Below are positions 8,829-18,073 of a stretch of 64,000 nt of DNA, piece after piece (the first letter of the stretch is position 1; every line of letters begins with the position of its first letter). The notes under the pieces were generated by a model. That model searched no databases, was not told the origin of the DNA, and was given only the letters and a program-made list of their open reading frames with translations. This stretch comes from Niastella populi (GTDB taxonomy: Bacteria; Bacteroidota; Bacteroidia; Chitinophagales; Chitinophagaceae), in contig NZ_LWBP01000190.1 in assembly GCF_002078015.1 (NCBI RefSeq), positions 41,125-105,124 on the forward strand. The letters run 5' to 3'. The position numbers were made by a program, and so were the translations under genes.

Positions 8829-10667
8829 CTACTTTTTCAGCAAAACTGTGAATAACGACCCCTTTCCAACTTCGCTTTCACAGGTTATTCTTCCGTTTAT
8901 TTCTTCAACGATCCTTTTTACGATCGAAAGGCCTAAACCATTGGAGGCTTCGCCATCGGTAGGGCGTGAAGACAACTTGCTATACTTCGAGAACAGATAA
9001 GGCAGTTCTTCTTTGTCGATGCCTACCCCTTCATCACGCACCCTGATGCAAATACCATCCTGCTCTTCGCTTATGTGCAACCATACGTTTTTGCCCCGGG
9101 GAGTGTACTTAATAGCATTCGATAACAGGTTCTCACAAATACGGCTTACCAGGTACCGGTCGCTTAAGATAAATAATTTTTTACCGCTGGTTTCGGTGTG
9201 CAGGGCAATTTTCTTCCGTTCGGCCATCGGCCTGAAGTTATCGGCCATTTCTTCTGTAAATGCCCGCAGGTCGAATTTTTCCAGTTGCATTTTATGATTA
9301 CCGATATCGGCGCGCTCTACATCGAGGATCTGCCTTATCAGCCGCTCACCATATGCACCCGCCTGTAAAATACGGTTCATGGCCTTTTGCTGTTCTTCCG
9401 TAAGGTTAGCGTCGTTTTGCAATACCTGCCCCCAGATCTGAATGGTAGCGAACGGCGTGTTCAGATCGTGTGATACGATACTTATAAGCGAGTTCTTTTC
9501 AAAATTCAGCTCCGATAACTTTTCGTTCTGCTGTATTATAAGATCGTTGGTTGCTTTCAACCGCCGGTGCGCATTTCGTTTAATTACAAAACCGATGGCT
9601 ATCAGCAGTCCGATAATGCCAAGTGCTGCGGCCACCAGAGTGAGCTCTCTCGAACGAAGGGTTTCCTTTTCGATCTTTTCCTGCAGCAGTTTATTTTCCG
9701 CTTCGCGTTCGCTTGCATGAAAACGTTCCTGCAGTGCGGCAATGGTTTTATAGGTGTCGCTATGCAGGATAGCCGTATCGAGCGAATACCATTTTTTTAT
9801 GTACGCGTAGGCTTTGCTGTAGTTGCCGCGGTACTCGGCCAGTTTTGCCAGTATGGAATAACTATCGGCCTCCTTGCTTTTTGATTCCAGCCGTTCGGCC
9901 AGTTTCATCGCACCTTCTGCATAAATCGTTGCCGAATCGAACTGTTTCTTTTCTATAAATACATCGGCGAGGTTTAGTTTGGCCACCCAAAGCGCACTCA
10001 GGTCGCTGTCGTTGTTATGCCTTACCAGGTTCTGGCGAAAATACGGAAGGGCTTCCTCATACTTTTTTTCCTTGAAATATAAATTACCCAGGTTGTTATA
10101 GGTGCTTGATAAACTAATGCGCCCCTGCCGTTCAAGCGGCTGGCCCAACTGCACCGCCTTCTCCAGTAAAAGATGTGAGCTGTCGTATTGTTTCAGTTGC
10201 GTATAAATAACGGCGAGGTTATTATAGGTATTGATAAGAGAAGGAATTTTGCCGTCCGACTCGGTCATGCGGGCGCATTGTAAATAGAACTGTTTGGCCT
10301 TTTCGGGTTCCCTGATAGAGAAATAAGCAATGGCCAGATCGCTCAATGCAGCAAGTTCATACTCCTGCGCCCTGATATTACGGGCTGCCTGCAATGATTG
10401 CAGGTAATATTCGATAGCCTTTTCATAGTTATTGCTCAGGTCTTCATAAATGCCTTTCAGCCGTAACGATAAAACGCTGCCGCGATTATACTTCAATAAG
10501 TCAGCTTCTTTGGAAATGTAGTCGGCATAGTAACGAATGGAGTCGATCTTGTCCTCAGAGAAATCGAGACAACGATCGTACAATCTTTTCAAATGAGTTG
10601 TATCGACCTGTTGTGCAAATGAATGTACGCATATAATCAAAGCCCCTAAAAGCAGATAGTATTTCAA
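8829..10667 (-). CDS. TPR-containing membrane sensor histidine kinase
   Basis: A two-component sensor kinase of 612 residues. A signal peptide (MKYYLLLGALIICVHSFAQQ) leads into a periplasmic region of about six TPR repeats (residues 30-310). One membrane segment follows near residue 345 (LTLVAAALGIIGLLIAIGFVIK). A cytoplasmic coiled coil then leads to the HisKA domain with phospho-acceptor His400 (SHDLNTPFATI) and an HATPase_c domain with ENLLSNAIKYTPRG, DEGVGID and GLGLSIV. The start is TTG; no ATG precedes the signal peptide. The response regulator gene lies 227 bases upstream on the same strand and is the obvious partner. The signal sensed is unknown; TPRs suggest a protein or peptide ligand. 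Confidence 0.88.
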   Translation of the reverse strand: MKYYLLLGALIICVHSFAQQVDTTHLKRLYDRCLDFSEDKIDSIRYYADYISKEADLLKYNRGSVLSLRLKGIYEDLSNNYEKAIEYYLQSLQAARNIRAQEYELAALSDLAIAYFSIREPEKAKQFYLQCARMTESDGKIPSLINTYNNLAVIYTQLKQYDSSHLLLEKAVQLGQPLERQGRISLSSTYNNLGNLYFKEKKYEEALPYFRQNLVRHNNDSDLSALWVAKLNLADVFIEKKQFDSATIYAEGAMKLAERLESKSKEADSYSILAKLAEYRGNYSKAYAYIKKWYSLDTAILHSDTYKTIAALQERFHASEREAENKLLQEKIEKETLRSRELTLVAAALGIIGLLIAIGFVIKRNAHRRLKATNDLIIQQNEKLSELNFEKNSLISIVSHDLNTPFATIQIWGQVLQNDANLTEEQQKAMNRILQAGAYGERLIRQILDVERADIGNHKMQLEKFDLRAFTEEMADNFRPMAERKKIALHTETSGKKLFILSDRYLVSRICENLLSNAIKYTPRGKNVWLHISEEQDGICIRVRDEGVGIDKEELPYLFSKYSKLSSRPTDGEASNGLGLSIVKRIVEEINGRITCESEVGKGSLFTVLLKK

Positions 10668-10727
10668 CGGTAATGCCGAATTGTACTACCAAATTAAGAG
10701 TTTTTACTTATTAATCAAGTAACTGGG

Positions 10728-10735
10728 TACTTTTG
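10728..10735 (+). promoter_or_regulatory. isolated plus-strand -7 box between kinase and regulator genes
   Basis: TACTTTTG fits TAnnTTTG exactly and points away from both flanking minus-strand genes. A 15-codon reading frame with an ATG starts 22 bases downstream (10757-10804). No -33 box is clear. It could mark a short RNA or peptide or be chance. Confidence 0.25.
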
Positions 10736-10894
10736 TAGTTATATAAAACGGATATAATGAATAAATGTATGAAAGACAGTGTAATACTATTTCTCTTGTC
10801 ATAGTCCGGTACCCAGGCTTTGCAACAGGGAGCGGCGCCGGTTTTGTTTTCCCGGTTAACCATTCAATGAACCAGCAAAAAAAGGAGTGTAATA

Positions 10895-11539
10895 TTATTC
10901 AATAAGCCTGTTCTTTAAAGCAAACTTCACCAACCCTACTGTATTGTTCACACCCAGTTTGGCGATCAGGTTTTTGCGATGGGTTTCAACCGTACTTACG
11001 CTAAGGAAAAGTTTTTTGGCAATTTCAGAATTACTGTATTCTTTACAAATAAGCGTTAGCACTTCTATTTCCCTTTTCGACAAAATTTCATCGACCTTCT
11101 TATCTTCTATGGTAACCGTATTCCTGAAATCCTGGTTGGTATCAAGGATGTTGATTTCCTTACTAAAGTATTTATTGCCTTCAGATACTGTTTCCAAAGC
11201 TTTGGTAAGCTCGGCGATATTGGTGTTCTTCAACAGGTAACCCTGTATATCATATTTGAGCAGCTTGTGAATATAGCGGGTGCCCCGCATGATCGTAAGG
11301 TAAAGTATCTTCAGCGCCGGTTGTATTTCGCGGATCTTCAACAGCAACTCTTCTTCACCGATGTCTGGAAGGTGTACATCGAGCAGAAGGATATCAATGT
11401 CTTTGTTTGGCAACTGGCTCAACAGGCTTTCGCCGGTGAATGCGGAACCTATTACCTCAATACCCGGTTGTTTGTTCAACAACAGAACCAGGCCTTCAAG
11501 GTATAATTCATGGTCATCTGTAATAAATACCTTCAGCAT
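10895..11539 (-). CDS. LuxR/NarL-type response regulator
   Basis: A 214-residue DNA-binding response regulator. The receiver domain starts MLKVFITDDHELYLEG, with acidic pocket DD at residues 8-9, phospho-acceptor Asp54 (ILLLDVHLPD) and the conserved Lys in GYLLKNT. The C-terminal HTH of the LuxR type shows LSKREIEVLTLICKEYSNSEIAKKLF in two blocks and VSTVETHRKNLIAKLG as recognition region. The ATG at 11539 fits the receiver fold; an in-frame TTG two codons upstream is less likely. It is upstream of, and on the same strand as, the TPR kinase, which probably phosphorylates it. Confidence 0.9.
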   Translation of the reverse strand: MLKVFITDDHELYLEGLVLLLNKQPGIEVIGSAFTGESLLSQLPNKDIDILLLDVHLPDIGEEELLLKIREIQPALKILYLTIMRGTRYIHKLLKYDIQGYLLKNTNIAELTKALETVSEGNKYFSKEINILDTNQDFRNTVTIEDKKVDEILSKREIEVLTLICKEYSNSEIAKKLFLSVSTVETHRKNLIAKLGVNNTVGLVKFALKNRLIE

Positions 11540-11761
11540 ATTCAAAATTATAGATCGGTTAGTTTGTAGGATTAATGGTTATTGTACCGATCCAAAGCAA
11601 ATTAAAACTATTTAATGCATGCTGCAAAAAACAGAGCTGCCCGATCATTGAAAATTCCTTTTTGCGCAAAGGTTATGGGCTGCATATGCTGCCGGTTACT
11701 TACAGTCGTTCGCTTTAGCAGGCTTTAGCACAACATTGAAACTACGGTGAAAGCGGGCGCA

Positions 11762-11796
11762 CATAAAAAAAGCTCCCCGACAGAAGTCAGGGAGCT
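11762..11796 (-). terminator. intrinsic terminator after DUF1501 gene
   Basis: An 11-base stem (11771-11781 with 11786-11796), paired completely on the minus strand if one G-U pair is allowed, followed on that strand by a run of seven T. It begins 29 bases past the DUF1501 stop. Confidence 0.85.
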
Positions 11797-11824
11797 CCCA
11801 ATTATACGGATTAAATTTTCTACG

Positions 11825-13414
11825 TCATCGCGTTTTCAGCATGGGCCGTACCTGTTGAACGGTGCCGTTTTGAAAACGGGCATAATAAACGCCCAACGGA
11901 AGCCCATACCCATCGAAGGTTACAGTATAGGTACCGGATGTGTATACTTTGTCGGTAACGGTTTTTATCACTCTTCCCATGGTGTCTAACACCTGAACCA
12001 GTGTATGTCCGCCGCCTGTTTTGAAGGTTATCGACGTTCTTTCAACAAACGGGTTCGGATAGTTAATGACCAGTTGTTCGCCATCGTTCCTGTTCACATC
12101 ATCGAGGCCGGTAGCGCCGCAGGCTGCATTCACACACAATGGAATGTTCGGGAAGTCTTTTAACATAACGGTCTGCAAATCGCCATCTTTTACACAGAAC
12201 CATTGCCTTAACAAAGAAGCATAAATGCTTCTGAAATCGTATTGATAAGGTACGTTACCATTGCCGCCTCCACCGGAAGGAATGTCTGGATTGGTACCGA
12301 TAATACCACCGCGAACATTCTTTCCGAATACGAACACCGGTGCAGCTGCACCATGGTCGGTACCAAAACTTCCATTTGATTTAATACGACGGCCAAACTC
12401 CGAAAAGGTCATACCAACTACACGGTCATCAACACCCAGCCCTTTCAGGTCGTCCATAAAACATTTGATGGCATCCGATACACGCGCCATCAGCCTGGCG
12501 TGTGTACCTACCGAAGTGTCAGCCGCTTCGGCCTGGCTTGAATGGGTATCGAAACCACCCGTACCAACCATATAGATGCGGGTCTTTAACCCGCCCTTAA
12601 CCAGCCTTGCTACAATACGCAATTGTTGCGCGAGGTCGTTATTACCCGGGTAGGAACCCTGTGAGGTAACTTTTGCAGCCGCTGCCCTTATTACGTTTGA
12701 ATACTGCTCCGTTTGCCCCATGATCATGCGAATGTAGGTCAGTTCCTTTGCCCAGGGCGTATTTGGTAAAGGGTCGGTTACATTATCGAGGAAGTCGTAA
12801 AAACTATTGGGGTCGCTGATGGTCATACCCATCGGGAACGACGGTCCCTGCAATGCCAGCGAGGCTACCGAACCGATCTGAATTGCCAGGGGATCGGGCA
12901 TTTGCGCTGTAGGGTACCCGTTGGGAAAGTTCGGGAACTCATTGTTCAGGTACCGGCCAATCCAGCCGCTGTTTACCACCTGGTCAGAATCGGAAGCCGA
13001 CATCCAGATATCCGTGGCCCTGAAGTGAGAGAAGTTGGGTGAAGGATACCCAACCGCCTGTATAATGGTTAATTTGTCTTCGTTATAAAGGTTCTGCAAA
13101 CCGGTCATACTGGGGTGCAAACCTGTTTTGGCAGTGCCTTTGAGTGGAAGGATCTTATTTTGTTTGATGGCAATATTTGCCCGGGCGTTATAATAATTGG
13201 AATATGTTTCAATAGGTATTACCATGTTCAGGCCGTCGTTACCGCCGTTCAGTTGAATGAGCACCAGTACCTTGTCGGTATCGGTGGCGGTACCCATAAG
13301 GGCCTGTACCAGTGGTGATGCATTTGTAAAGGCCTTAACGGAAAAACCATTCAATAATGCGGGCAACGTTACAGATGCAGGTAATGTTTGTTTGAAGAAG
13401 TCTCTGCGCTTCAT
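11825..13414 (-). CDS. DUF1501 family secreted protein with type A T9SS sorting domain
   Basis: A 529-residue protein of the DUF1501 family (sulfatase/alkaline-phosphatase-like fold, function unknown). The N-terminus MKRRDFFKQTLPASVTLPALLN resembles a Tat signal with twin Arg. The body has family phrases VLIQLNGGNDGLNMVIP, FSHFRATDIWMSAS, GFDTHSSQ and TFSEFGRRI(K)SNGS..GTDHG, which would line a metal-dependent hydrolase-like pocket. The last 80 residues are a type A sorting domain (INYPNPFVERTSITF, VLDTMGRVIKTV, LPLGVYYARF). It follows the DUF1800 gene after 16 bases; the two families are regularly found as a pair in Bacteroidetes. Substrate and role are unknown. Confidence 0.88.
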   Translation of the reverse strand: MKRRDFFKQTLPASVTLPALLNGFSVKAFTNASPLVQALMGTATDTDKVLVLIQLNGGNDGLNMVIPIETYSNYYNARANIAIKQNKILPLKGTAKTGLHPSMTGLQNLYNEDKLTIIQAVGYPSPNFSHFRATDIWMSASDSDQVVNSGWIGRYLNNEFPNFPNGYPTAQMPDPLAIQIGSVASLALQGPSFPMGMTISDPNSFYDFLDNVTDPLPNTPWAKELTYIRMIMGQTEQYSNVIRAAAAKVTSQGSYPGNNDLAQQLRIVARLVKGGLKTRIYMVGTGGFDTHSSQAEAADTSVGTHARLMARVSDAIKCFMDDLKGLGVDDRVVGMTFSEFGRRIKSNGSFGTDHGAAAPVFVFGKNVRGGIIGTNPDIPSGGGGNGNVPYQYDFRSIYASLLRQWFCVKDGDLQTVMLKDFPNIPLCVNAACGATGLDDVNRNDGEQLVINYPNPFVERTSITFKTGGGHTLVQVLDTMGRVIKTVTDKVYTSGTYTVTFDGYGLPLGVYYARFQNGTVQQVRPMLKTR

Positions 13415-13430
13415 AAGATCGGTTTGATTG

Positions 13431-15110
13431 TTAAGCTAAATGATACTCGGCAAGGCCAGTTAAATAACTGTATAGTGGTTGCAAACGGTTGTATACTGTC
13501 TGGTAGGCAGCCATATCTGACGGGGTGCCAACATGGGCATTCCAGTAATTGGTCCAGTAAATATCATCCGTTTGTCCGTAAAGCAGGGTATCTGCTTTGA
13601 GTTTCGCCTTACGTGCGTCTGATAACGGCACCCTGTACAAAATATCCACCGCATCGTTGATCAATGCATTTGGATCCATTGGATTGGGCAGCAGCCTTGT
13701 AAACGCAACCGGATCTATGATCAACGTTGTATTGTTGCGCATATAGCCGGTAGTCATCAGCTGTTCAATTAACCTATGGCGCTTTATAATGGTATCGTGG
13801 TTGATCCACATTTCATAGTACGCTGGTAACTGGTGGTAAGCAGGCCATCCCGATACGCTCGGCGGATCGCAAATGTTCTGCTGCATCAGTTCCGACTGGT
13901 TGCGCAGGTAATCCCACATATCGTATTGAGCGGCATAATTCGATGCATCGGGAAATGCCACATCGAACTCCCTTACCATGCCTACAATCATTTCGAGAGG
14001 ACTTTTGATCAAACATCCCTGGCTAAGCACATCGAAGAAATGTTCGCTTTTCAGCAGGGTTGCCAGCACCGGTTTTATTTCCCAGCCGCCATCGCGGAAC
14101 TGCTGGGCCAGGGGCTTTATAACGTTGGTGAGTGTATCGGGTTCAATAGTGTAATAAACAAACCATGTGTACAGTCTTTTTACAATGAATTCAGAAACCT
14201 CAACCTGCTTTGCAAAGATCATGTTCAACAGATCATCGAGCTCAGCTTCGCCGCCGGTAGCATCGCTGCGGCCGGCTATTACGGTTCCGTTATAGAAAGA
14301 AGAGAATGTTTTACTGTTCTTGTCATGCGCTTCAGGCCTGAAGAATACCGATTCATCATCGGGTTTTATACGCCAGCCGGTCAATACCCGGGCTGCTGCC
14401 ACCACATCATCTTCCGTGTAGTTGGGATTGTTTTCCTTTCCCAATGTAAACAGCTCCTGTAACTCACGGGCGTAGTTCTCATCAGGCGCGGTATAAGTAT
14501 TCAGGTACCCATTGAGGTAACGCAGCATAGCCACGTTGAGGGTCATGTCCTTTACCAGTGTTTTGAAATTGCCGACCGCGCTTTGCGTCAACAGCACGTT
14601 GTATTTATAACCATAGGTAGCGGTTTCATACATCGACAATTCGGTTGTAAAATGATTATGCCAGAACAGCACCATCTTTTCGCGAATGCTTCTGTCCTGG
14701 TTGATCATGTTACCGATCCACCATGCTTTCAGTGAACCTGCCCTTTTGCTGTTGGCTGTACCATCAGTAGATACCGTATTCACCCAGGTAGATCCCTGCG
14801 CTACCGTTGTATCGGGATCGGCGGCATCGATGTCGGTATTGTCGTAATTTTTTAAAGGAGGTGCGGGCAAACCGGTTGGTACGTTCAACAATTCATCAAC
14901 CGCCGCTGAAGGTGACATTGCAAGAAAATGATTGATGTCTGCTACTTTCGCCCCGAACATGGTACGTTTAAGTAAGTGCGCTACTTCCTTTCTTGTCCAG
15001 GCGCCGGTGTAAGGTGCTAAGCCGGAATAAATTTGACGCAAGCCTGCATAGGGCATTGGAGAAGGAGCCTTCGATCTCCTTTTCAGCGTGAAGAATTCTC
15101 TTCTATCCAT
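13431..15110 (-). CDS. DUF1800 family protein
   Basis: About 559 residues, DUF1800 family, function unknown. It has the family order: WTRKEVAHLLKRTMFGAK near the N-terminus, an all-alpha middle with MVLFWHNHFTTELSM, YLNGYLNTYTAPDENYARELQELFTLG split by a short gap, and VVAAARVLTGWRI and NICDPPSVSGWPAYH towards the C-terminus. I place the start at 15110 (MDRREFFTLKRR) because homologues usually begin near this Tat-like twin-Arg segment; the frame stays open to 15239 with no family similarity. It is the first gene of a two-gene unit with the DUF1501 gene 16 bases downstream. It lacks a sorting domain of its own. Confidence 0.83.
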   Translation of the reverse strand: MDRREFFTLKRRSKAPSPMPYAGLRQIYSGLAPYTGAWTRKEVAHLLKRTMFGAKVADINHFLAMSPSAAVDELLNVPTGLPAPPLKNYDNTDIDAADPDTTVAQGSTWVNTVSTDGTANSKRAGSLKAWWIGNMINQDRSIREKMVLFWHNHFTTELSMYETATYGYKYNVLLTQSAVGNFKTLVKDMTLNVAMLRYLNGYLNTYTAPDENYARELQELFTLGKENNPNYTEDDVVAAARVLTGWRIKPDDESVFFRPEAHDKNSKTFSSFYNGTVIAGRSDATGGEAELDDLLNMIFAKQVEVSEFIVKRLYTWFVYYTIEPDTLTNVIKPLAQQFRDGGWEIKPVLATLLKSEHFFDVLSQGCLIKSPLEMIVGMVREFDVAFPDASNYAAQYDMWDYLRNQSELMQQNICDPPSVSGWPAYHQLPAYYEMWINHDTIIKRHRLIEQLMTTGYMRNNTTLIIDPVAFTRLLPNPMDPNALINDAVDILYRVPLSDARKAKLKADTLLYGQTDDIYWTNYWNAHVGTPSDMAAYQTVYNRLQPLYSYLTGLAEYHLA

Positions 15111-15263
15111 AAGGTTGATTTTGGTGGATTGCTTCATATGGTCGGCCTTTTGACTACATGATGACAATCCAATTATGGCTGTGCTTGAACAAAAATGTTG
15201 CCACTTGATGATTTGGGGATAAGTGACGTACATTTTCATATAACGCTAGTACAAGTACGAACA

Positions 15264-15296
15264 TAAAAAAAGCTGCCTCTCAATGAGAAGCAGCTT
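15264..15296 (-). terminator. intrinsic terminator after thiolase gene
   Basis: A 12-base stem with one mismatch (15270-15281 with 15285-15296), 3-base loop, followed on the minus strand by a T-rich tail. It sits 22 bases past the thiolase stop. Confidence 0.82.
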
Positions 15297-15317
15297 TCTA
15301 TATAGTAACTATTTTTA

Positions 15318-16493
15318 CTAATTAATATTTTCTATAATTCCTGCAATCCCCTGTCCGCCGCCAACACATGCCGTAACAATACCATACTTCTTATTAAGGC
15401 GCTTCATATCATGAGTAATTTGTATAGTTAGCTTACAACCGGTACAACCTAAAGGATGACCCAATGCAATAGCCCCACCGTTTATATTTACTATTTCAGG
15501 ATTTATTCCTAACGTACGGATAACCGCTAAGGCCTGTGATGCAAACGCCTCGTTCAATTCAACCAGGTCTATCTGGCCGAGGCTCATCGATGCCTGCTTC
15601 AATACTTTTGGAACCGCTTCAACCGGACCAATACCCATAACACGGGGATGCACGCCCGCAGAAGCACAGGCAACCAATCGGGCAATAGGTTTCAAACCCA
15701 GCTCGTTCACCATTCTTTCACTCATTACAATTACGAAGGCGGCGCCATCGCTCGTTTGTGATGAGTTACCCGCGGTTACCGTTCCATTGGCGGCAAATAC
15801 GGGCTTCAGTTTATTCAGCACTTCTATGCTGGTGTCTTTGCGCGGGCCTTCATCGGTATCAACCACAAAACTGCGGGTCTTCTTTTTATTCTTTTCATCG
15901 AGGTAAACCTCTTCAACCGTAACGGGCAAAATGCCGTTCTTGAAATAACCGTTTGTAATGGCGTTGATGGCTTTCTGATGCGATTGGTAAGAAAATACAT
16001 CCTGATCTTCGCGGCTTACATTATACTCTTTGGCAACTGCTTCGGCAGTTAAACCCATACTTAAGTAATAGTCGGGTTCGTCTTTGGCAATGGAATAAGC
16101 CGGTACGGTTTTCCAGCCTGCCGTGGGCACCAGGCTCATGCTTTCAGTACCACCGGCAATGATACATTCGGCCATACCGCTGCGGATCTTGGCGGTAGCA
16201 ATGGCGATGGTTTCGAGGCCCGATGCACAATACCGGTTCACGGTAGCGCCCGGCGTATCGAAACCAATGGCGCGGGCAGCGATGATCCTGCCAACCTGCA
16301 AACCCTGTTCGGCTTCGGGAACGGCATTTCCTACAAGCACATCGTCGACCCGCTTAGGGTCGAGCTGCGGAACAGAAGCCATCAGTCCTTTGATCACATC
16401 AACGGCCAGGTCATCGGGCCGGTAAAATCTGAATCCACCTCTTTTGGCTTTGCCAACCGCAGTGCGGTAACCAGCTACTATATACGCTTCCAT
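15318..16493 (-). CDS. acetyl-CoA C-acyltransferase (thiolase)
   Basis: A 391-residue thiolase that either cleaves 3-ketoacyl-CoA in fatty-acid oxidation or condenses two acetyl-CoA. Catalytic residues are visible: nucleophile Cys89 (NRYCASGLETI), His346 (ALGHPLGCTG) and Cys376 (CVGGGQG). The extra phrase VELNEAFASQALAV is also diagnostic. Length and motifs are those of FadA/AtoB-type enzymes. No FadB-like gene is adjacent, so degradative versus biosynthetic use cannot be decided. It is transcribed alone, with a terminator directly after it and a repeat array 12 bases before its ATG. Confidence 0.93.
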   Translation of the reverse strand: MEAYIVAGYRTAVGKAKRGGFRFYRPDDLAVDVIKGLMASVPQLDPKRVDDVLVGNAVPEAEQGLQVGRIIAARAIGFDTPGATVNRYCASGLETIAIATAKIRSGMAECIIAGGTESMSLVPTAGWKTVPAYSIAKDEPDYYLSMGLTAEAVAKEYNVSREDQDVFSYQSHQKAINAITNGYFKNGILPVTVEEVYLDEKNKKKTRSFVVDTDEGPRKDTSIEVLNKLKPVFAANGTVTAGNSSQTSDGAAFVIVMSERMVNELGLKPIARLVACASAGVHPRVMGIGPVEAVPKVLKQASMSLGQIDLVELNEAFASQALAVIRTLGINPEIVNINGGAIALGHPLGCTGCKLTIQITHDMKRLNKKYGIVTACVGGGQGIAGIIENIN

Positions 16494-16813
16494 ATATAAA
16501 GTTTAATAATTAGCTAATTTGATAATTCGATAATTTGATAATGAAATACAGTTTGTTGTTCCCGGCGCCGGTACACCTCCCCTGCTGCTGTTGCGTCGCA
16601 CGCTTCATCGTTCCGCGCCCTGCTCATCAATCCACTAGTTGTTTATGCAACCTTCTATCTCAAAGATAAGGATTGGCAGCAGGAAAACCAAAATGCACTG
16701 CGCTCCACAGCGCCCGGTTGAAAGTCAGGATTTCACTTGCAAATGCGCTTTAATTTGTTAAATTTTGCCTCGCATAGTAACTTACTTAATCCTGTACTTT
16801 TCAATCAATTATA
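16494..16813. other. 320-base gap between divergent thiolase and DUF4424 genes
   Basis: Contains an octamer array (16505-16545) beside the thiolase start and a GC-rich stretch around 16560-16630 without a reading frame I trust. A TAAATTTTG near 16760 is a one-base-off -7 box that could serve the DUF4424 gene. Confidence 0.5.
16505..16545. repeat. octamer array, unit ATAATTNG (reverse of CNNATTAT)
   Basis: Four units at an exact 8-base period (CTAATTTG, ATAATTCG, ATAATTTG, ATAATGAA) begin at 16514. Read on the minus strand the unit is the same CNNATTAT core found after the kinase and rel genes. It lies 12 bases before the thiolase ATG. Confidence 0.65.
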
Positions 16814-17956
16814 ATGTTTATCAAGAAGCTCCCCGGCATCTTTTTGTCACTGCTGTTTTTGCTATCCGTATCAGTATGCTTCGCAAACGACGGCGCTTTT
16901 AGAACAGCGGGCAATCAGTTAATTCCGATGTATGAAACGGATATTACCGTTAAAAAAGAGATCCTTACCATCAACAGATCAGGTTCGGGCAAGGCGTCAA
17001 TTACCGTTTATTATGAATTCTTCAATCCTAAAGCAACTAAAGAACTGGAAGTAGGTTTTGAGGCGGTATCACCTTATGGCGATGTCACTGTTCAACCCGT
17101 GAACGGCCAACATCCATACATTACGAAGTTCACTGTAAATATGAATGAAGAAGCAATTCCATTTAAGGTGGCAATCGTTAGCGACAGCCTGTATTACCGT
17201 AACGGAAAATTCAAATCAAAAACACTTGCGCAGGCCTTAAAGGAAAGCGACGAAAATGATGTAGTCGATTTTTTTTATGTGTATCATTTCAAGGCGCTAT
17301 TCAGGCCCGGAATAAATATCATAAAACATACGTATACTGTCGATCTTTCCACCTCCGTTATTGAGCACTATACACTGAAATATATACTTACAGCTGCGGG
17401 GCGATGGGCAAACCGCCAGATTGATGATTTCACCTTACAGATAAATATGGGTGGGCTGCAGGATATCTGGATAACGAATACTTTCTTTTCCAATATTTCT
17501 GAATGGCAGTTGCCGGAAACGGTAAAAGGAATTCACTTAAAAAAGAATAAGAAGGATAAGGGGATAACCGATACTTCGCAATTTGTTGTACGCAACGGAA
17601 CGTTGACATTTCAAAAGCTGAATTTCAAACCCGTAGGGGAGCTTTATATAGAATCATACACAAACTGGTTTTATTATGGTTTTCAGGATGAGAAAATGAG
17701 AGATGATTATTTTAACTGCAAACGCGACCGTTTGCCGTTTTCCATTGAGGACCAGGATTACATAAAGAAGCCTTCTGATGAGCTGTCAAAAAGGATCTTG
17801 AAAAACCTGCCCTTTGCCAGGCGGGGCTATATCTTTAAATCGCCTGAATTACAGTCTTATTTTGAAAGGCAACGCTGGTATAAAAAAGACGAAACCTATC
17901 AACCCGTACTTGCCGGCTTAACCCAAAAAGAACAGGCCTGGCTAAACAGGCTGTGA
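16814..17956 (+). CDS. DUF4424-like exported protein with C-terminal YARHG domain
   Basis: A 380-residue exported protein of unknown function. A signal peptide ends near VCFAND. The middle (residues 25-270) looks like DUF4424, a beta-rich extracellular domain (ETDITVKKEILTINRSG, TVYYEFFNPK). The last 50 residues form a YARHG domain, here varied to FARRGYIFKSPELQSYFERQ followed by RWYKKDETYQ; this domain is common on exported bacterial proteins. The TGA stop is itself the first part of a 15-unit heptamer array that runs to the pyrD promoter. Confidence 0.75.
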   Translation: MFIKKLPGIFLSLLFLLSVSVCFANDGAFRTAGNQLIPMYETDITVKKEILTINRSGSGKASITVYYEFFNPKATKELEVGFEAVSPYGDVTVQPVNGQHPYITKFTVNMNEEAIPFKVAIVSDSLYYRNGKFKSKTLAQALKESDENDVVDFFYVYHFKALFRPGINIIKHTYTVDLSTSVIEHYTLKYILTAAGRWANRQIDDFTLQINMGGLQDIWITNTFFSNISEWQLPETVKGIHLKKNKKDKGITDTSQFVVRNGTLTFQKLNFKPVGELYIESYTNWFYYGFQDEKMRDDYFNCKRDRLPFSIEDQDYIKKPSDELSKRILKNLPFARRGYIFKSPELQSYFERQRWYKKDETYQPVLAGLTQKEQAWLNRL

Positions 17957-18057
17957 ACCGGGAACTGAGAACTGAGAACTGTGAACTATGAACTGTGAAC
18001 TGGGAACTATGAACTATGAACAGTGAACAGAGAACTGTGAACTGGGAACTATGAATT
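17953..18057. repeat. 15-unit perfect-phase heptamer array, unit NNGAACT, stop codon to pyrD -7 box
   Basis: Fifteen units of seven bases with no insertion or deletion. The last five bases are almost always GAACT; the first two vary (AT, GT, GA, GG). The first unit contains the TGA stop of the upstream gene, and the last unit's final base is the first base of the TATCTTCG box in front of pyrD, so the array fills the whole intergenic space. The same unit occurs in a 12-unit array before pheT. Confidence 0.9.
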
Positions 18058-18064
18058 ATCTTCG
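18057..18064 (+). promoter_or_regulatory. candidate pyrD -7 box
   Basis: TATCTTCG differs from TAnnTTTG at one position and ends 9 bases before the pyrD ATG. It directly abuts the heptamer array, which would then occupy the -33 region. The transcript would have a very short leader. Confidence 0.4.
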
Positions 18065-18073
18065 CACCGAATT

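Noticed and set aside
11543..11550. TAATTTTG on the minus strand as promoter of the response regulator
   Set aside because: It ends only 3 bases before the ATG, so the transcript would start inside the gene; probably chance.
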